Below are positions 1 through 6,190 of a stretch of DNA of 6,523 bases, one piece after another. This DNA is from an uncultured Arcobacter sp. (GTDB taxonomy: Bacteria > Campylobacterota > Campylobacteria > Campylobacterales > Arcobacteraceae), in assembly GCA_913054415.1 (NCBI GenBank), contig CAJXII010000087.1, positions 1 to 6,523 on the forward strand, written 5' to 3'. The notes under the pieces are model-generated. The model did not search any database. It was given only the letters and a program-made list of their open reading frames with translations, and was not told where the DNA came from. How positions within the stretch are numbered: position 1 is the stretch's first letter; every line of letters starts with the position of its first letter. The translations under genes and the position numbers were made by a program.

Positions 1-56
1 ATGATACTTTTTTAGAATTGGATGGTAGATTTTATATTATGGATTTATTTGGGTAA
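1..56 (+). CDS. C-terminal end of an upstream gene, product unknown (partial)
   Basis: The frame whose first full codon starts at position 3 is open from the window edge to a TAA at 54-56. It reads DTFLELDGRFYIMDLFG, an ordinary-looking end of a soluble protein with mixed charged and hydrophobic residues. The other two forward frames stop at 2-4 and 13-15. It lies on the same strand as everything downstream and stops about 30 bp before the promoter near 90, as expected for the 3' end of a preceding gene. Only 17 residues are visible, so no family can be named. A chance open frame of this length in AT-rich DNA is possible, hence moderate confidence. Confidence 0.42.
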   Translation, partial: DTFLELDGRFYIMDLFG

Positions 57-88
57 AAATAGTAGGTCAAGATTTTTAAGGATATTTT

Positions 89-97
89 TGATATAAT
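89..97 (+). promoter_or_regulatory. Extended -10 promoter for the lipoprotein operon
   Basis: TGaTATAAT at 89-97 is a perfect TATAAT hexamer (92-97) preceded by the TGn extended -10 element. No good -35 hexamer sits 16-18 bp upstream. Instead there are T-runs at 73-77 and 85-89, spaced about one helical turn, a pattern known from housekeeping sigma promoters of Campylobacter and relatives. Transcription would start near 103-105 and give a 5' leader of about 28 nt before the ATG at 132. It is the only convincing promoter in the window and precedes an unbroken row of same-strand genes. Assigning it to the whole row is an inference. Confidence 0.68.
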
Positions 98-104
98 TGT
101 TCTA

Positions 105-120
105 AAAATTTATAAATTTT
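105..120. repeat. 16-bp perfect AT palindrome in the 5' leader
   Basis: AAAATTTATAAATTTT is its own reverse complement. It lies between the predicted transcription start and the ribosome binding site. A shifted pairing, CTAAAA (102-107) with TTTTAG (117-122), gives a weak hairpin whose 3' arm touches the AGGA of the ribosome binding site. It could be an operator or a mild translational brake, but AT-only palindromes also arise by chance in DNA of this composition. Confidence 0.3.
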
Positions 121-124
121 AGGA
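121..124 (+). promoter_or_regulatory. Ribosome binding site of the first FlgO-like gene
   Basis: AGGA at 121-124 is followed by 7 nt and then ATG at 132. It is the best Shine-Dalgarno match in the window and fixes that start codon. Confidence 0.7.
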
Positions 125-131
125 TGATTAT

Positions 132-767
132 ATGAAGTTCAATCTACTGATTACAATTCTATTTAGTTTCTTACTAAATGGGTGTCTTTTTCAAAATTCC
201 AAAACTAATTATTACCAAAAAATAGCATCATCTAGCACACAAGATAACAATATTGAACATATATATAATAATCTCAATAGTGCCATAGCAGATATCTCAA
301 GACAACTTAATCTTACACAAGATATTAATAGAGTAGATGATAAAGTCGTAGTTACATCATTTGTAAATCTTGAAAATTTCAAAAAAACTACCAAATTTGG
401 ACATATACTATCTGAAAGCATGATAAATGAGCTTAATAAATATAACTTTAAAGTCTTAGATTATAGAGGAAGAGATAATCTTCTAGTAAATCAAAATGGT
501 GAATTTTATCTTACAAGAGATGCTTCAAAGCTAAAAGATGAGATAGAAAATGCAAATATTTTAGTAGGAACATATTCAAACTTTGATCTAAATTCTATTA
601 TGATAAATGTAAGAATTTTAGATTTTGAATCGGGAGAAGTTTTAGCAACTGCTAAAGTTATATATACCAATAAAGATTGTAAGCTGTTTGGCAACTGTGT
701 AAAACCTGTTAAAAAAGTTATTAAACCCATAAAACAGCTTCCAATATTAAGAGATGACAATGTATAA
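132..767 (+). CDS. FlgO-family lipoprotein, first copy
   Basis: This 211-residue protein begins with a lipoprotein signal peptide: Lys2, a hydrophobic stretch at 5-15 and a lipobox L-N-G-C with the acylated cysteine at position 18. Leu at +2 fits export to the outer membrane. Residues about 45-180 match the FlgO domain: VVVTSFVNL (72-80), F-G-H-I-L-S-E (89-95), the G-E-F-Y-L-T-R-D block (123-130, equivalent to the family's LSRD), V-G-T-Y-S (145-149) and V-R-I-L-D-F (160-165). FlgO of Vibrio is an outer-membrane protein needed for normal flagellar function, but FlgO-domain lipoproteins also occur away from flagellar genes, and no flagellar gene is visible here. The C-terminal tail has two cysteines six apart (183, 189), possibly a disulfide, then a Lys/Pro-rich stretch. 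The gene overlaps the next one by 8 bp, so the two are translationally linked. Family membership is fairly secure; the role in this organism is unknown. Confidence 0.85.
   Translation: MKFNLLITILFSFLLNGCLFQNSKTNYYQKIASSSTQDNNIEHIYNNLNSAIADISRQLNLTQDINRVDDKVVVTSFVNLENFKKTTKFGHILSESMINELNKYNFKVLDYRGRDNLLVNQNGEFYLTRDASKLKDEIENANILVGTYSNFDLNSIMINVRILDFESGEVLATAKVIYTNKDCKLFGNCVKPVKKVIKPIKQLPILRDDNV
749..753 (+). promoter_or_regulatory. Ribosome binding site deciding the second FlgO-like start
   Basis: AAGAG at 749-753 lies 6 nt before ATG 760 but directly abuts ATG 754, leaving no spacer. This favours 760 as the true start. The site lies inside the end of the preceding gene, as expected for coupled translation. 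Confidence 0.5.
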
Positions 768-1350
768 AAAGCTACTATTACTGCTTACAGTTATATTTGT
801 ATTTAGTGGTTGTTTATCTACATATTACAAAATCAAAGATGAACCTATGCAACACAATGGGACAAATTTTGCCAATTTGATTGATGATCTATCATCGACA
901 CCAAGAAGCATATTAAGATATAATAAAACGATCAAAAACTTATATATTTTAGATTTTGTAAATATAGATAATCTTCAAAATGTTTCAAAACTTGGGTTTA
1001 TCTTATCAAATGAGCTAAAAGCAACTTTTTCATATAAGCTACCAAACTCAAACCTACAAGAGTTAGAGTTAAGTAAAAATATAAAAATAGGTAACAATGG
1101 CTCAAAAGTTTTAACAAGAGATCTAAAACAATTAAAAAATAAAAATATACCACAAAATAGTCAGTTGTTAGTAGGTAGTTATATTATTACATCTAAGCAG
1201 CTAATCTTATACCTTAAACTTATAGATTTAGATACTGGTAATATATTATCTTCTACTAGAGTATCTACAATTATCACTGCAGAAATTTTACAACTAGAGG
1301 GGATCCAAACAGATCAAAAACCTTTGGTTTATCAACCTTTAGTGTTATGA
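760..1350 (+). CDS. FlgO-family lipoprotein, second copy
   Basis: I place the start at ATG 760 rather than ATG 754 because of the ribosome binding site spacing and because the product then begins M-Y-K-K followed directly by the hydrophobic signal. This gives 196 residues. The lipobox is F-S-G-C with the acylated cysteine at 18. FlgO-type landmarks run from about 55 to 165: L-Y-I-L-D-F-V-N (61-68), L-G-F-I-L-S (78-83), N-G-S-K-V-L-T-R-D (113-121), V-G-S-Y (138-141) and L-K-L-I-D-L-D-T-G. The same block order occurs in the gene before it, so the pair look like tandem paralogs that have diverged widely outside these blocks. It overlaps its upstream neighbour by 8 bp and ends 13 bp before the large lipoprotein gene. 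A hetero-oligomeric partnership with the first copy is plausible but not shown by sequence. Confidence 0.8.
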   Translation: MYKKLLLLLTVIFVFSGCLSTYYKIKDEPMQHNGTNFANLIDDLSSTPRSILRYNKTIKNLYILDFVNIDNLQNVSKLGFILSNELKATFSYKLPNSNLQELELSKNIKIGNNGSKVLTRDLKQLKNKNIPQNSQLLVGSYIITSKQLILYLKLIDLDTGNILSSTRVSTIITAEILQLEGIQTDQKPLVYQPLVL

Positions 1351-1363
1351 TTTGGACAACAAA

Positions 1364-4300
1364 ATGAATAGAGACAAATTTATAAAATTATTTTTATCAA
1401 TATTTACTGTTATCTTTTTAGATAGTTGTGGAACAACCTCAACCACTACAACTACTACGGGTGGTATCTATACTGCACATCTTATAGATTCTACTGTAAG
1501 TGGAGTTCAGTATGCTTGTATTAAAAATGATAATACAATAGTTGTAAGTGGAATTACAAATGCAACAGGTGATTTTAAATATAGTCAAGATTGTAGTGTA
1601 AAATTTTATCTAGGGCGAATCACATTAGCACTTACTCCTGGATCAAAAGTTTATAACTTATCAGATCAAGATCTATATATTACTGATGCTGTTGGTGTAA
1701 GCAGAGATGATACACACAATCAGCAAGTGGTAAATATTTTACGAGTATTGCAATCTTTAGATGCTGATGACAATCCTGAAAATGGAATAGATATAAATAG
1801 CACCGTTAGAGATAATCTAGCAAAAACCACAGTTAATCCTCTAAGCTTATCTATTGATGGGCTAACTCAAAGCGATCTTAACAAAACAATTGAAGATGCG
1901 AATATTAGTAAAACTCTAATAACTACCACAAAAGCTATTGCTCATTTTGAGACAGTTTTAAGAGATGATGCACAAATACAAATTGATACAGTGCCTCCAG
2001 CTAAACCTGTTGTCCTAACAGTGGACACCGATCCTATCATAGTTCCAAGTGCTACTGATTCAGATCCTACTCCTATAAAAATTATAGGGGAAAAAGGTTC
2101 TAAAATATTTATTAACAATATATTAGTAGATACAATTAGTAAAACAACAGGATATACCATAGTTGATCTAAATACAACAGGTAGTAGTATATCAAATTTT
2201 AATTTTGATATTATGTTGCAAGATGATAAAGATCATAACTCTACTATTAATCATATTAATATTTTTAAAGATTTAGTATCTCCAACCGTTCCTAATAATA
2301 ATATAAATATATCTATTAATGAGCAACAAAATTTTGTTCAAAATATAGATGCAAATGATAGCAGTGCATTAACTTATGGGATTATGAAAAGCAGTGATAA
2401 CAACAAAAGTGTAGATTGGAATCTTTTTCAAATAGATAATAGCGGTAATGTTACATTTATAGAAGATCCCGATTATGATCAAAACTATGGAAGAGTTTAT
2501 TCTGTAGTAGTTTATGCAAAAGATGCAGCACAGCATGTCACAGCAGTATATCTTCAAGTTAATATTATAAATATCTTAGATAATCCTCCAGCATTAACAG
2601 CTACAACATTTACAGCCAATCCTATTATGGAGCAAACACCAAATGCAACTATAATATTTGATGCAAATGATACACTAAAATCTATTGCTAATGCTCCTGA
2701 TAATAAATTTAGTTACCATTTTTCACTAGTAAATGGAACAGATCTATTTGATATCAATAGTTCAACAGGTCAAATTAGTATAAAAGACAATACACAACCA
2801 CTTTTTGATTATGAACAAGCACCAAATAGTTTTGATCTACAATTTAGAGTAACTAATGATAACAATACATCAAAAGGCAACACTACAGATGCAACTATTA
2901 AGATAAATATACTAAATCATATAGATACTACACCTAAACTAGATATCCCAAATAGTTTAGATCTAAATGAAAAATCTATATCAGGAACTACAGTAACTAC
3001 TATAACAAAATCTGCTTCAGGAAATGATGCCAATAAAACTATGACTTTTTCTATTGTAGCTGGAAATGATGGTAATTTTACTATCGATCCAAGTTCAGGA
3101 GTTATTAGTGTAGCTACATCAAATCTTGACTTTGAGACTAAACCAAATTATACACTAACAATAGAAGCTACAAATACCTGGTATGATAATACAACTCATA
3201 GTGATGATGTAAATCTTACTATTAATCTAATAGATCAAATAGATAATCCTCCTGTATTAAAAGATATAAACTCTACTTTCTCGTTTCCTGAAAATAGTGC
3301 TAAAGGCACATATATTACTACTATGATTTTAGATGGAACTAATAATGATGAAAATACAACTACAGGATATCGCATCGATACAACCAATAGCTCTGTAGGA
3401 TATAATCAGTTTGCTATAGACTCTAGTGGTAGATTAACAATTAATACTGATAGTTTAAATTACAATGAAACAGATTCCAATGATTCTATCACCTCTTATC
3501 GTTTAGCAATACAAGCTATAGATAAAGACTATACCAATGCAACTTTATATAGTAATACTATCTATGTTGATATAAATATTACAAATGTTATAGATAATAT
3601 TCCAAAAATTACTATAGCTAATAACAATATATCATTAGATGAAAATCTAACGATAAATAGTGTTGTAGCTACAGTTATAAAAAATGGAACAATCTGGGAT
3701 GAAAACCAAACATCAAGTTTTTCATTTGATTATAGTGGAGATAAATTTGATATAAATAGTTCTACAGGAGAGATAACACTAAAAAATAATCTTGATTGGG
3801 AAAGCAATGTAAGAGAATATAATTTTAATATCACTGCAACAAATATAGCAGGATCTAGCGATCCTTTACCTATACATATTACTGTTAATAATGTTTTAGA
3901 AGAGCCACCTCTTATTACACTAGAGGATAACTCTCTTGATATCCATGAAAATACACCTGTTGGATCTTTAATATCGTTTATAAAAGAGCCTATTAATACA
4001 GATATAAATAATAGCGCAGATGATACTGTAATAGATAGTTTTTCTATAAAAAGTGGAAATGATGGTAATTTTAGTATTAAAACTATTGATAACAAAGGTT
4101 ATATCTCTATACTACATCCACTTGATTATGAAACTACCAACCATTATGATCTAAAAATTGTAGGAACTAATGGATATGGAGATTCTATAGAGCAAAATCT
4201 TACAATCAATATACTCAATGATGTAGAAAAAGATATACCATTGCTAGCGATTACTATAGAGTATAATGATATGAATTTAACTACCTCTTTAACAGATATA

Positions 4301-5356
4301 CAAAACTTAACTACATTATTTTCTGATAGTGGAGTTAGTGAATTAAATAAATATTTTCAAACAATTTCAGGTGGATTATTTAACTTTAAAGCAGCAAATG
4401 AATCTTATGATACAAACCCAGCAACTGATGGGATAGTAATGGTAAGATTAAATAGAGATCATCCTCAAGATAATCCTACACAACTAAAAGATGATATATC
4501 TGATGCTTTAACTATAAGTGATGATAATGTAACTTATAGTGATTTTGATACTAATGGTGATGGAAATATTTCCAATACAGAACTGCAACTTTTATTTATA
4601 GTCGCTGGCGGGGAAAGAACTTATGGTGATGATAATCAAAGTATTTTAGCCTTTACAAGTTCTTTTGATGATAATATCACACTTGATGGTGTAAATGTAG
4701 CATATAAGACAGGCAAAGGAAACTATGTAGCTGTGGGTGAAAGAAATGGTGTTCATATGGCTACATTAGGACTAATAGCTAAGTTTTTAGCAAAAACTAC
4801 TTTTGATTTTTCAGATGATACAGATATTGGAACCTTTGGATTAATGGACGATGGTTATAAAGGTCATGATGCAAATGAATCACTTGGTGAAACTCCAATA
4901 TATCCAAGTGCATATAATAGATTATCACAAGGTTGGCTATATCCAAGAACTCTAAAAGATTCAGGTTATTATAATATCAATTTTGATACTTCTAATGTAA
5001 GGCATACACTAGATACTCATACCCATATAGTAAAAATACCAACAAGTGATACTAATATATATTATCTTATAGAAAATAGAAATAACAATGATCAAACTGA
5101 TCCTAAACCTTATGATAATGGATTGTATTTTATCAATGATAACAATTTTAGTGGTGGATTAAAAATATGGGAAATAGATACAACTAATACACCTATAGAT
5201 ATCTCTAATGTAGATATCAATAACTCTGATGATAATATTTTTAGACCAACTAATGCAACAGGTGATCTATCATCAACATCAAATGATTTTAGTTTTGATA
5301 ATGTTGGAACTATTGATTCAGCCGACAAAACATATAGTATAACAATCAAGAAGTAA
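1364..5356 (+). CDS. Large outer-membrane lipoprotein: Ig-like module, six cadherin repeats and an inactive M6-peptidase-like domain
   Basis: This 1330-residue protein probably starts at ATG 1364. An in-frame TTG at 1352 would add only M-D-N-K and has no ribosome binding site, while TGGA at 1353-1356 is well placed for 1364. The signal peptide ends in L-D-S-C with the acylated cysteine at 22, followed by a Thr-rich linker (24-32). Residues 33-170 resemble a domain often seen at the N-terminus of proteobacterial surface lipoproteins: paired Cys 52 and 77, F-Y-L-G-R-I, and the L-Q-S-L-D-A-D...N-G-I signature at 129-142. Residues 208-305 look Ig-like (D-T-V-P-P-A-K-P opening). Six cadherin-type repeats fill 306-960. 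Residues 961-1275 match the M6 metallopeptidase fold, but the HEXXH zinc motif is replaced by H-M-A-T-L at 1131-1135. The protein is rich in Asn, Asp and Thr and acidic, with few Cys, as is typical of calcium-dependent exported proteins. A role in adhesion or polymer binding is inferred; proteolysis by this domain is unlikely. Confidence 0.85.
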   Translation: MNRDKFIKLFLSIFTVIFLDSCGTTSTTTTTTGGIYTAHLIDSTVSGVQYACIKNDNTIVVSGITNATGDFKYSQDCSVKFYLGRITLALTPGSKVYNLSDQDLYITDAVGVSRDDTHNQQVVNILRVLQSLDADDNPENGIDINSTVRDNLAKTTVNPLSLSIDGLTQSDLNKTIEDANISKTLITTTKAIAHFETVLRDDAQIQIDTVPPAKPVVLTVDTDPIIVPSATDSDPTPIKIIGEKGSKIFINNILVDTISKTTGYTIVDLNTTGSSISNFNFDIMLQDDKDHNSTINHINIFKDLVSPTVPNNNINISINEQQNFVQNIDANDSSALTYGIMKSSDNNKSVDWNLFQIDNSGNVTFIEDPDYDQNYGRVYSVVVYAKDAAQHVTAVYLQVNIINILDNPPALTATTFTANPIMEQTPNATIIFDANDTLKSIANAPDNKFSYHFSLVNGTDLFDINSSTGQISIKDNTQPLFDYEQAPNSFDLQFRVTNDNNTSKGNTTDATIKINILNHIDTTPKLDIPNSLDLNEKSISGTTVTTITKSASGNDANKTMTFSIVAGNDGNFTIDPSSGVISVATSNLDFETKPNYTLTIEATNTWYDNTTHSDDVNLTINLIDQIDNPPVLKDINSTFSFPENSAKGTYITTMILDGTNNDENTTTGYRIDTTNSSVGYNQFAIDSSGRLTINTDSLNYNETDSNDSITSYRLAIQAIDKDYTNATLYSNTIYVDINITNVIDNIPKITIANNNISLDENLTINSVVATVIKNGTIWDENQTSSFSFDYSGDKFDINSSTGEITLKNNLDWESNVREYNFNITATNIAGSSDPLPIHITVNNVLEEPPLITLEDNSLDIHENTPVGSLISFIKEPINTDINNSADDTVIDSFSIKSGNDGNFSIKTIDNKGYISILHPLDYETTNHYDLKIVGTNGYGDSIEQNLTINILNDVEKDIPLLAITIEYNDMNLTTSLTDIQNLTTLFSDSGVSELNKYFQTISGGLFNFKAANESYDTNPATDGIVMVRLNRDHPQDNPTQLKDDISDALTISDDNVTYSDFDTNGDGNISNTELQLLFIVAGGERTYGDDNQSILAFTSSFDDNITLDGVNVAYKTGKGNYVAVGERNGVHMATLGLIAKFLAKTTFDFSDDTDIGTFGLMDDGYKGHDANESLGETPIYPSAYNRLSQGWLYPRTLKDSGYYNINFDTSNVRHTLDTHTHIVKIPTSDTNIYYLIENRNNNDQTDPKPYDNGLYFINDNNFSGGLKIWEIDTTNTPIDISNVDINNSDDNIFRPTNATGDLSSTSNDFSFDNVGTIDSADKTYSITIKK
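1433..1459 (+). repeat. Thr-rich linker after the lipidated cysteine
   Basis: Nine codons encode T-T-S-T-T-T-T-T-T right after Cys22-Gly23. It is a flexible tether between lipid anchor and first folded domain. The codons are mixed ACA/ACC/ACT/ACG, so it is not a pure trinucleotide repeat and is unlikely to be strongly phase-variable. Confidence 0.7.
2279..4243 (+). repeat. Array of six cadherin-type repeats
   Basis: Six repeats of about 100-117 residues begin near 2279, 2597, 2942, 3260, 3611 and 3917. Their boundaries are marked by linkers such as L-D-N-P-P, I-D-T-T-P, I-D-N-P-P, I-D-N-I-P and L-E-E-P-P, the counterparts of the cadherin D-x-N-D-N-P-P calcium linker. Most repeats also have an N-terminal acidic/Asn motif (P-E-N, D-E-N, H-E-N), an F-x-I-D/N-x-S-x-G-x-I strand and an L-D-Y-E-like calcium motif (P-D-Y-D, F-D-Y-E, L-D-F-E, L-N-Y-N-E, L-D-W-E, L-D-Y-E). 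Bacterial cadherin arrays form calcium-stiffened rods and mediate cell-cell or carbohydrate contacts. The fourth to sixth linkers are degenerate, so not every junction need bind the full set of calcium ions. Confidence 0.82.
4244..5188 (+). other. M6 (immune inhibitor A-like) peptidase domain lacking the zinc motif
   Basis: Within the large lipoprotein, residues 961-1275 follow the M6 order. L-A-I-T-I-E-Y-N-D opens the domain. Then come S-E-L-N-K-Y-F-Q-T-I-S-G-G-L-F-N-F, a calcium-type loop D-T-N-G-D-G-N-I (1062-1069), L-L-F-I-V-A-G-G-E, the motif helix region G-V-H-M-A-T-L-G (1129-1136), I-G-T-F-G-L-M (1155-1161), Y-P-S-A-Y-N-R-L-S-Q-G-W-L-Y-P (1180-1194), Y-Y-L-I-E-N-R (1233-1239) and G-G-L-K-I-W-E-I-D (1264-1272). 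Active M6 enzymes have HEXXHxxGxxD at the helix: here only the first His remains, Glu is Met1132 and the second His is Leu1135, and no Asp/His third ligand follows. The family match rests on landmarks read by eye. Confidence 0.75.
4547..4582 (+). other. EF-hand-like calcium loop inside the M6-like domain
   Basis: Residues 1062-1073 read D-T-N-G-D-G-N-I-S-N-T-E. Asp, Asn and Asp sit at loop positions 1, 3 and 5, Gly at 6, Ile at 8 and Glu at 12, which satisfies the canonical 12-residue EF-hand loop. M6 peptidases usually have a similar D-x-D-G-D-G element here, so calcium binding appears retained although the zinc site is lost. Confidence 0.7.
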
Positions 5357-5360
5357 TAAT

Positions 5361-6188
5361 ATGCAAATAGTAAAAAATATATCTGAATTAAAAAATATTT
5401 TAAAAGACAATCATAAATCTATAGGGTTTGTGCCAACTATGGGTGCTTTACATAATGGACATATCTCACTTATACAAAAAGCAAGAGAGCAAAACGATAT
5501 AGTTGTATTATCTATATTTGTTAATCCTACCCAATTTTTACAAGGGGAGGATTTTGATAAATATCCAAATAAACTAGAAGCTGATATAAAAATAGCCCAG
5601 CTATGTGATGTAGATATATTATTTACCCCTAATATTAACACTATGTATAGCGATGATGAGCTTATGATAAAAGCTCCAAAACTAAGAGGCTTTATCCTTG
5701 AGGGATACAATAGACCTGGACATTTTGACGGTGTATTGCAAGTTGTTTTAAAACTATTTAATATTGTCAATCCCACCAATGCATATTTTGGTAAAAAAGA
5801 TGCTCAACAACTTATCCTAATTAAACAGATGATCGATAATCTATTTTTAGATATAAATATTATCCAATGTGATATAGTAAGAGACAGTGATGGATTGGCT
5901 TTAAGTAGTAGAAATGTATATCTAACACCTATACAAAGAGAACTAGCACTTAAAATATCACAAGCCCTAAGAGAAGCTTCAAATCTAATAGCAAAAGATA
6001 TTTTCAATACCAATACTATTAAAAAACATATATATAAAATACTAGATCATCAAGATATAGATATAGAGTATGTATCGATTGTAAATCAAGAGCTAGTTCC
6101 GCTTCAAAATATAGAGTTAAAAAACTCTATCATACTAATAGCTGTCCAAATTGGAACTACTAGACTTATAGATAACCTTTGGATATAA
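5361..6188 (+). CDS. panC: Pantothenate synthetase
   Basis: This cytoplasmic enzyme condenses D-pantoate with beta-alanine using ATP, through a pantoyl-adenylate intermediate, to make pantothenate, the precursor of coenzyme A. At 275 residues it is of normal length. The family signatures are all present: F-V-P-T-M-G-A-L-H-N-G-H (23-34) with the two nucleotide-binding histidines 31 and 34, F-V-N-P-T-Q-F (53-59) binding pantoate, R-P-G-H-F-D-G-V (118-125), F-G-K-K-D-A-Q-Q (143-150) and S-D-G-L-A-L-S-S-R-N-x-Y-L (176-188). The usual R-E-x-D-G-L is R-D-S-D-G-L here, a mild variation. ATG 5361 lies 4 bp after the preceding stop with a purine-rich AAGAAG at 5348-5353 as ribosome binding site. No panB or panD is visible. 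Its position behind a surface lipoprotein gene suggests shared transcription without shared function. Confidence 0.97.
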   Translation: MQIVKNISELKNILKDNHKSIGFVPTMGALHNGHISLIQKAREQNDIVVLSIFVNPTQFLQGEDFDKYPNKLEADIKIAQLCDVDILFTPNINTMYSDDELMIKAPKLRGFILEGYNRPGHFDGVLQVVLKLFNIVNPTNAYFGKKDAQQLILIKQMIDNLFLDINIIQCDIVRDSDGLALSSRNVYLTPIQRELALKISQALREASNLIAKDIFNTNTIKKHIYKILDHQDIDIEYVSIVNQELVPLQNIELKNSIILIAVQIGTTRLIDNLWI

Positions 6189-6190
6189 AT

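Noticed and set aside
754..759. ATG 754 as start of the second FlgO-like gene
   Set aside because: The AAGAG motif would abut the start codon with no spacer; ATG 760 has a 6-nt spacer and a standard lipoprotein N-terminus.
1352..1363. TTG at 1352 as start of the large lipoprotein
   Set aside because: It has no ribosome binding site, while ATG 1364 is preceded by TGGA at a good distance and gives a compact signal peptide.
1442..1459. Phase-variable repeat in the Thr linker
   Set aside because: The ACN codons vary in the third base, and a trinucleotide change would not shift the frame.
4754..4768. Loss of HEXXH as a sequencing error
   Set aside because: The two changed positions need at least four base substitutions in total with the frame perfectly kept; random read error would not do this.
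5003..5026. His cluster (residues 1214, 1219, 1221) as a replacement zinc site
   Set aside because: There is no accompanying Glu in a catalytic arrangement, and the cluster lies after the G-W-L-Y-P landmark in a strand region rather than a helix.
5313..5343. Possible promoter for panC (TTGATT at 5313 with TATAGT at 5333 or TATAAC at 5338)
   Set aside because: Spacers of 14 or 19 bp are poor and such hexamers are common in AT-rich coding sequence. It is worth testing but not supportable as a feature.
212..6013. Several minus-strand open frames of 62-122 codons opposite the main genes
   Set aside because: Each lies entirely within a well-supported plus-strand gene, lacks a ribosome binding site and has composition typical of antisense reading of AT-rich codons.
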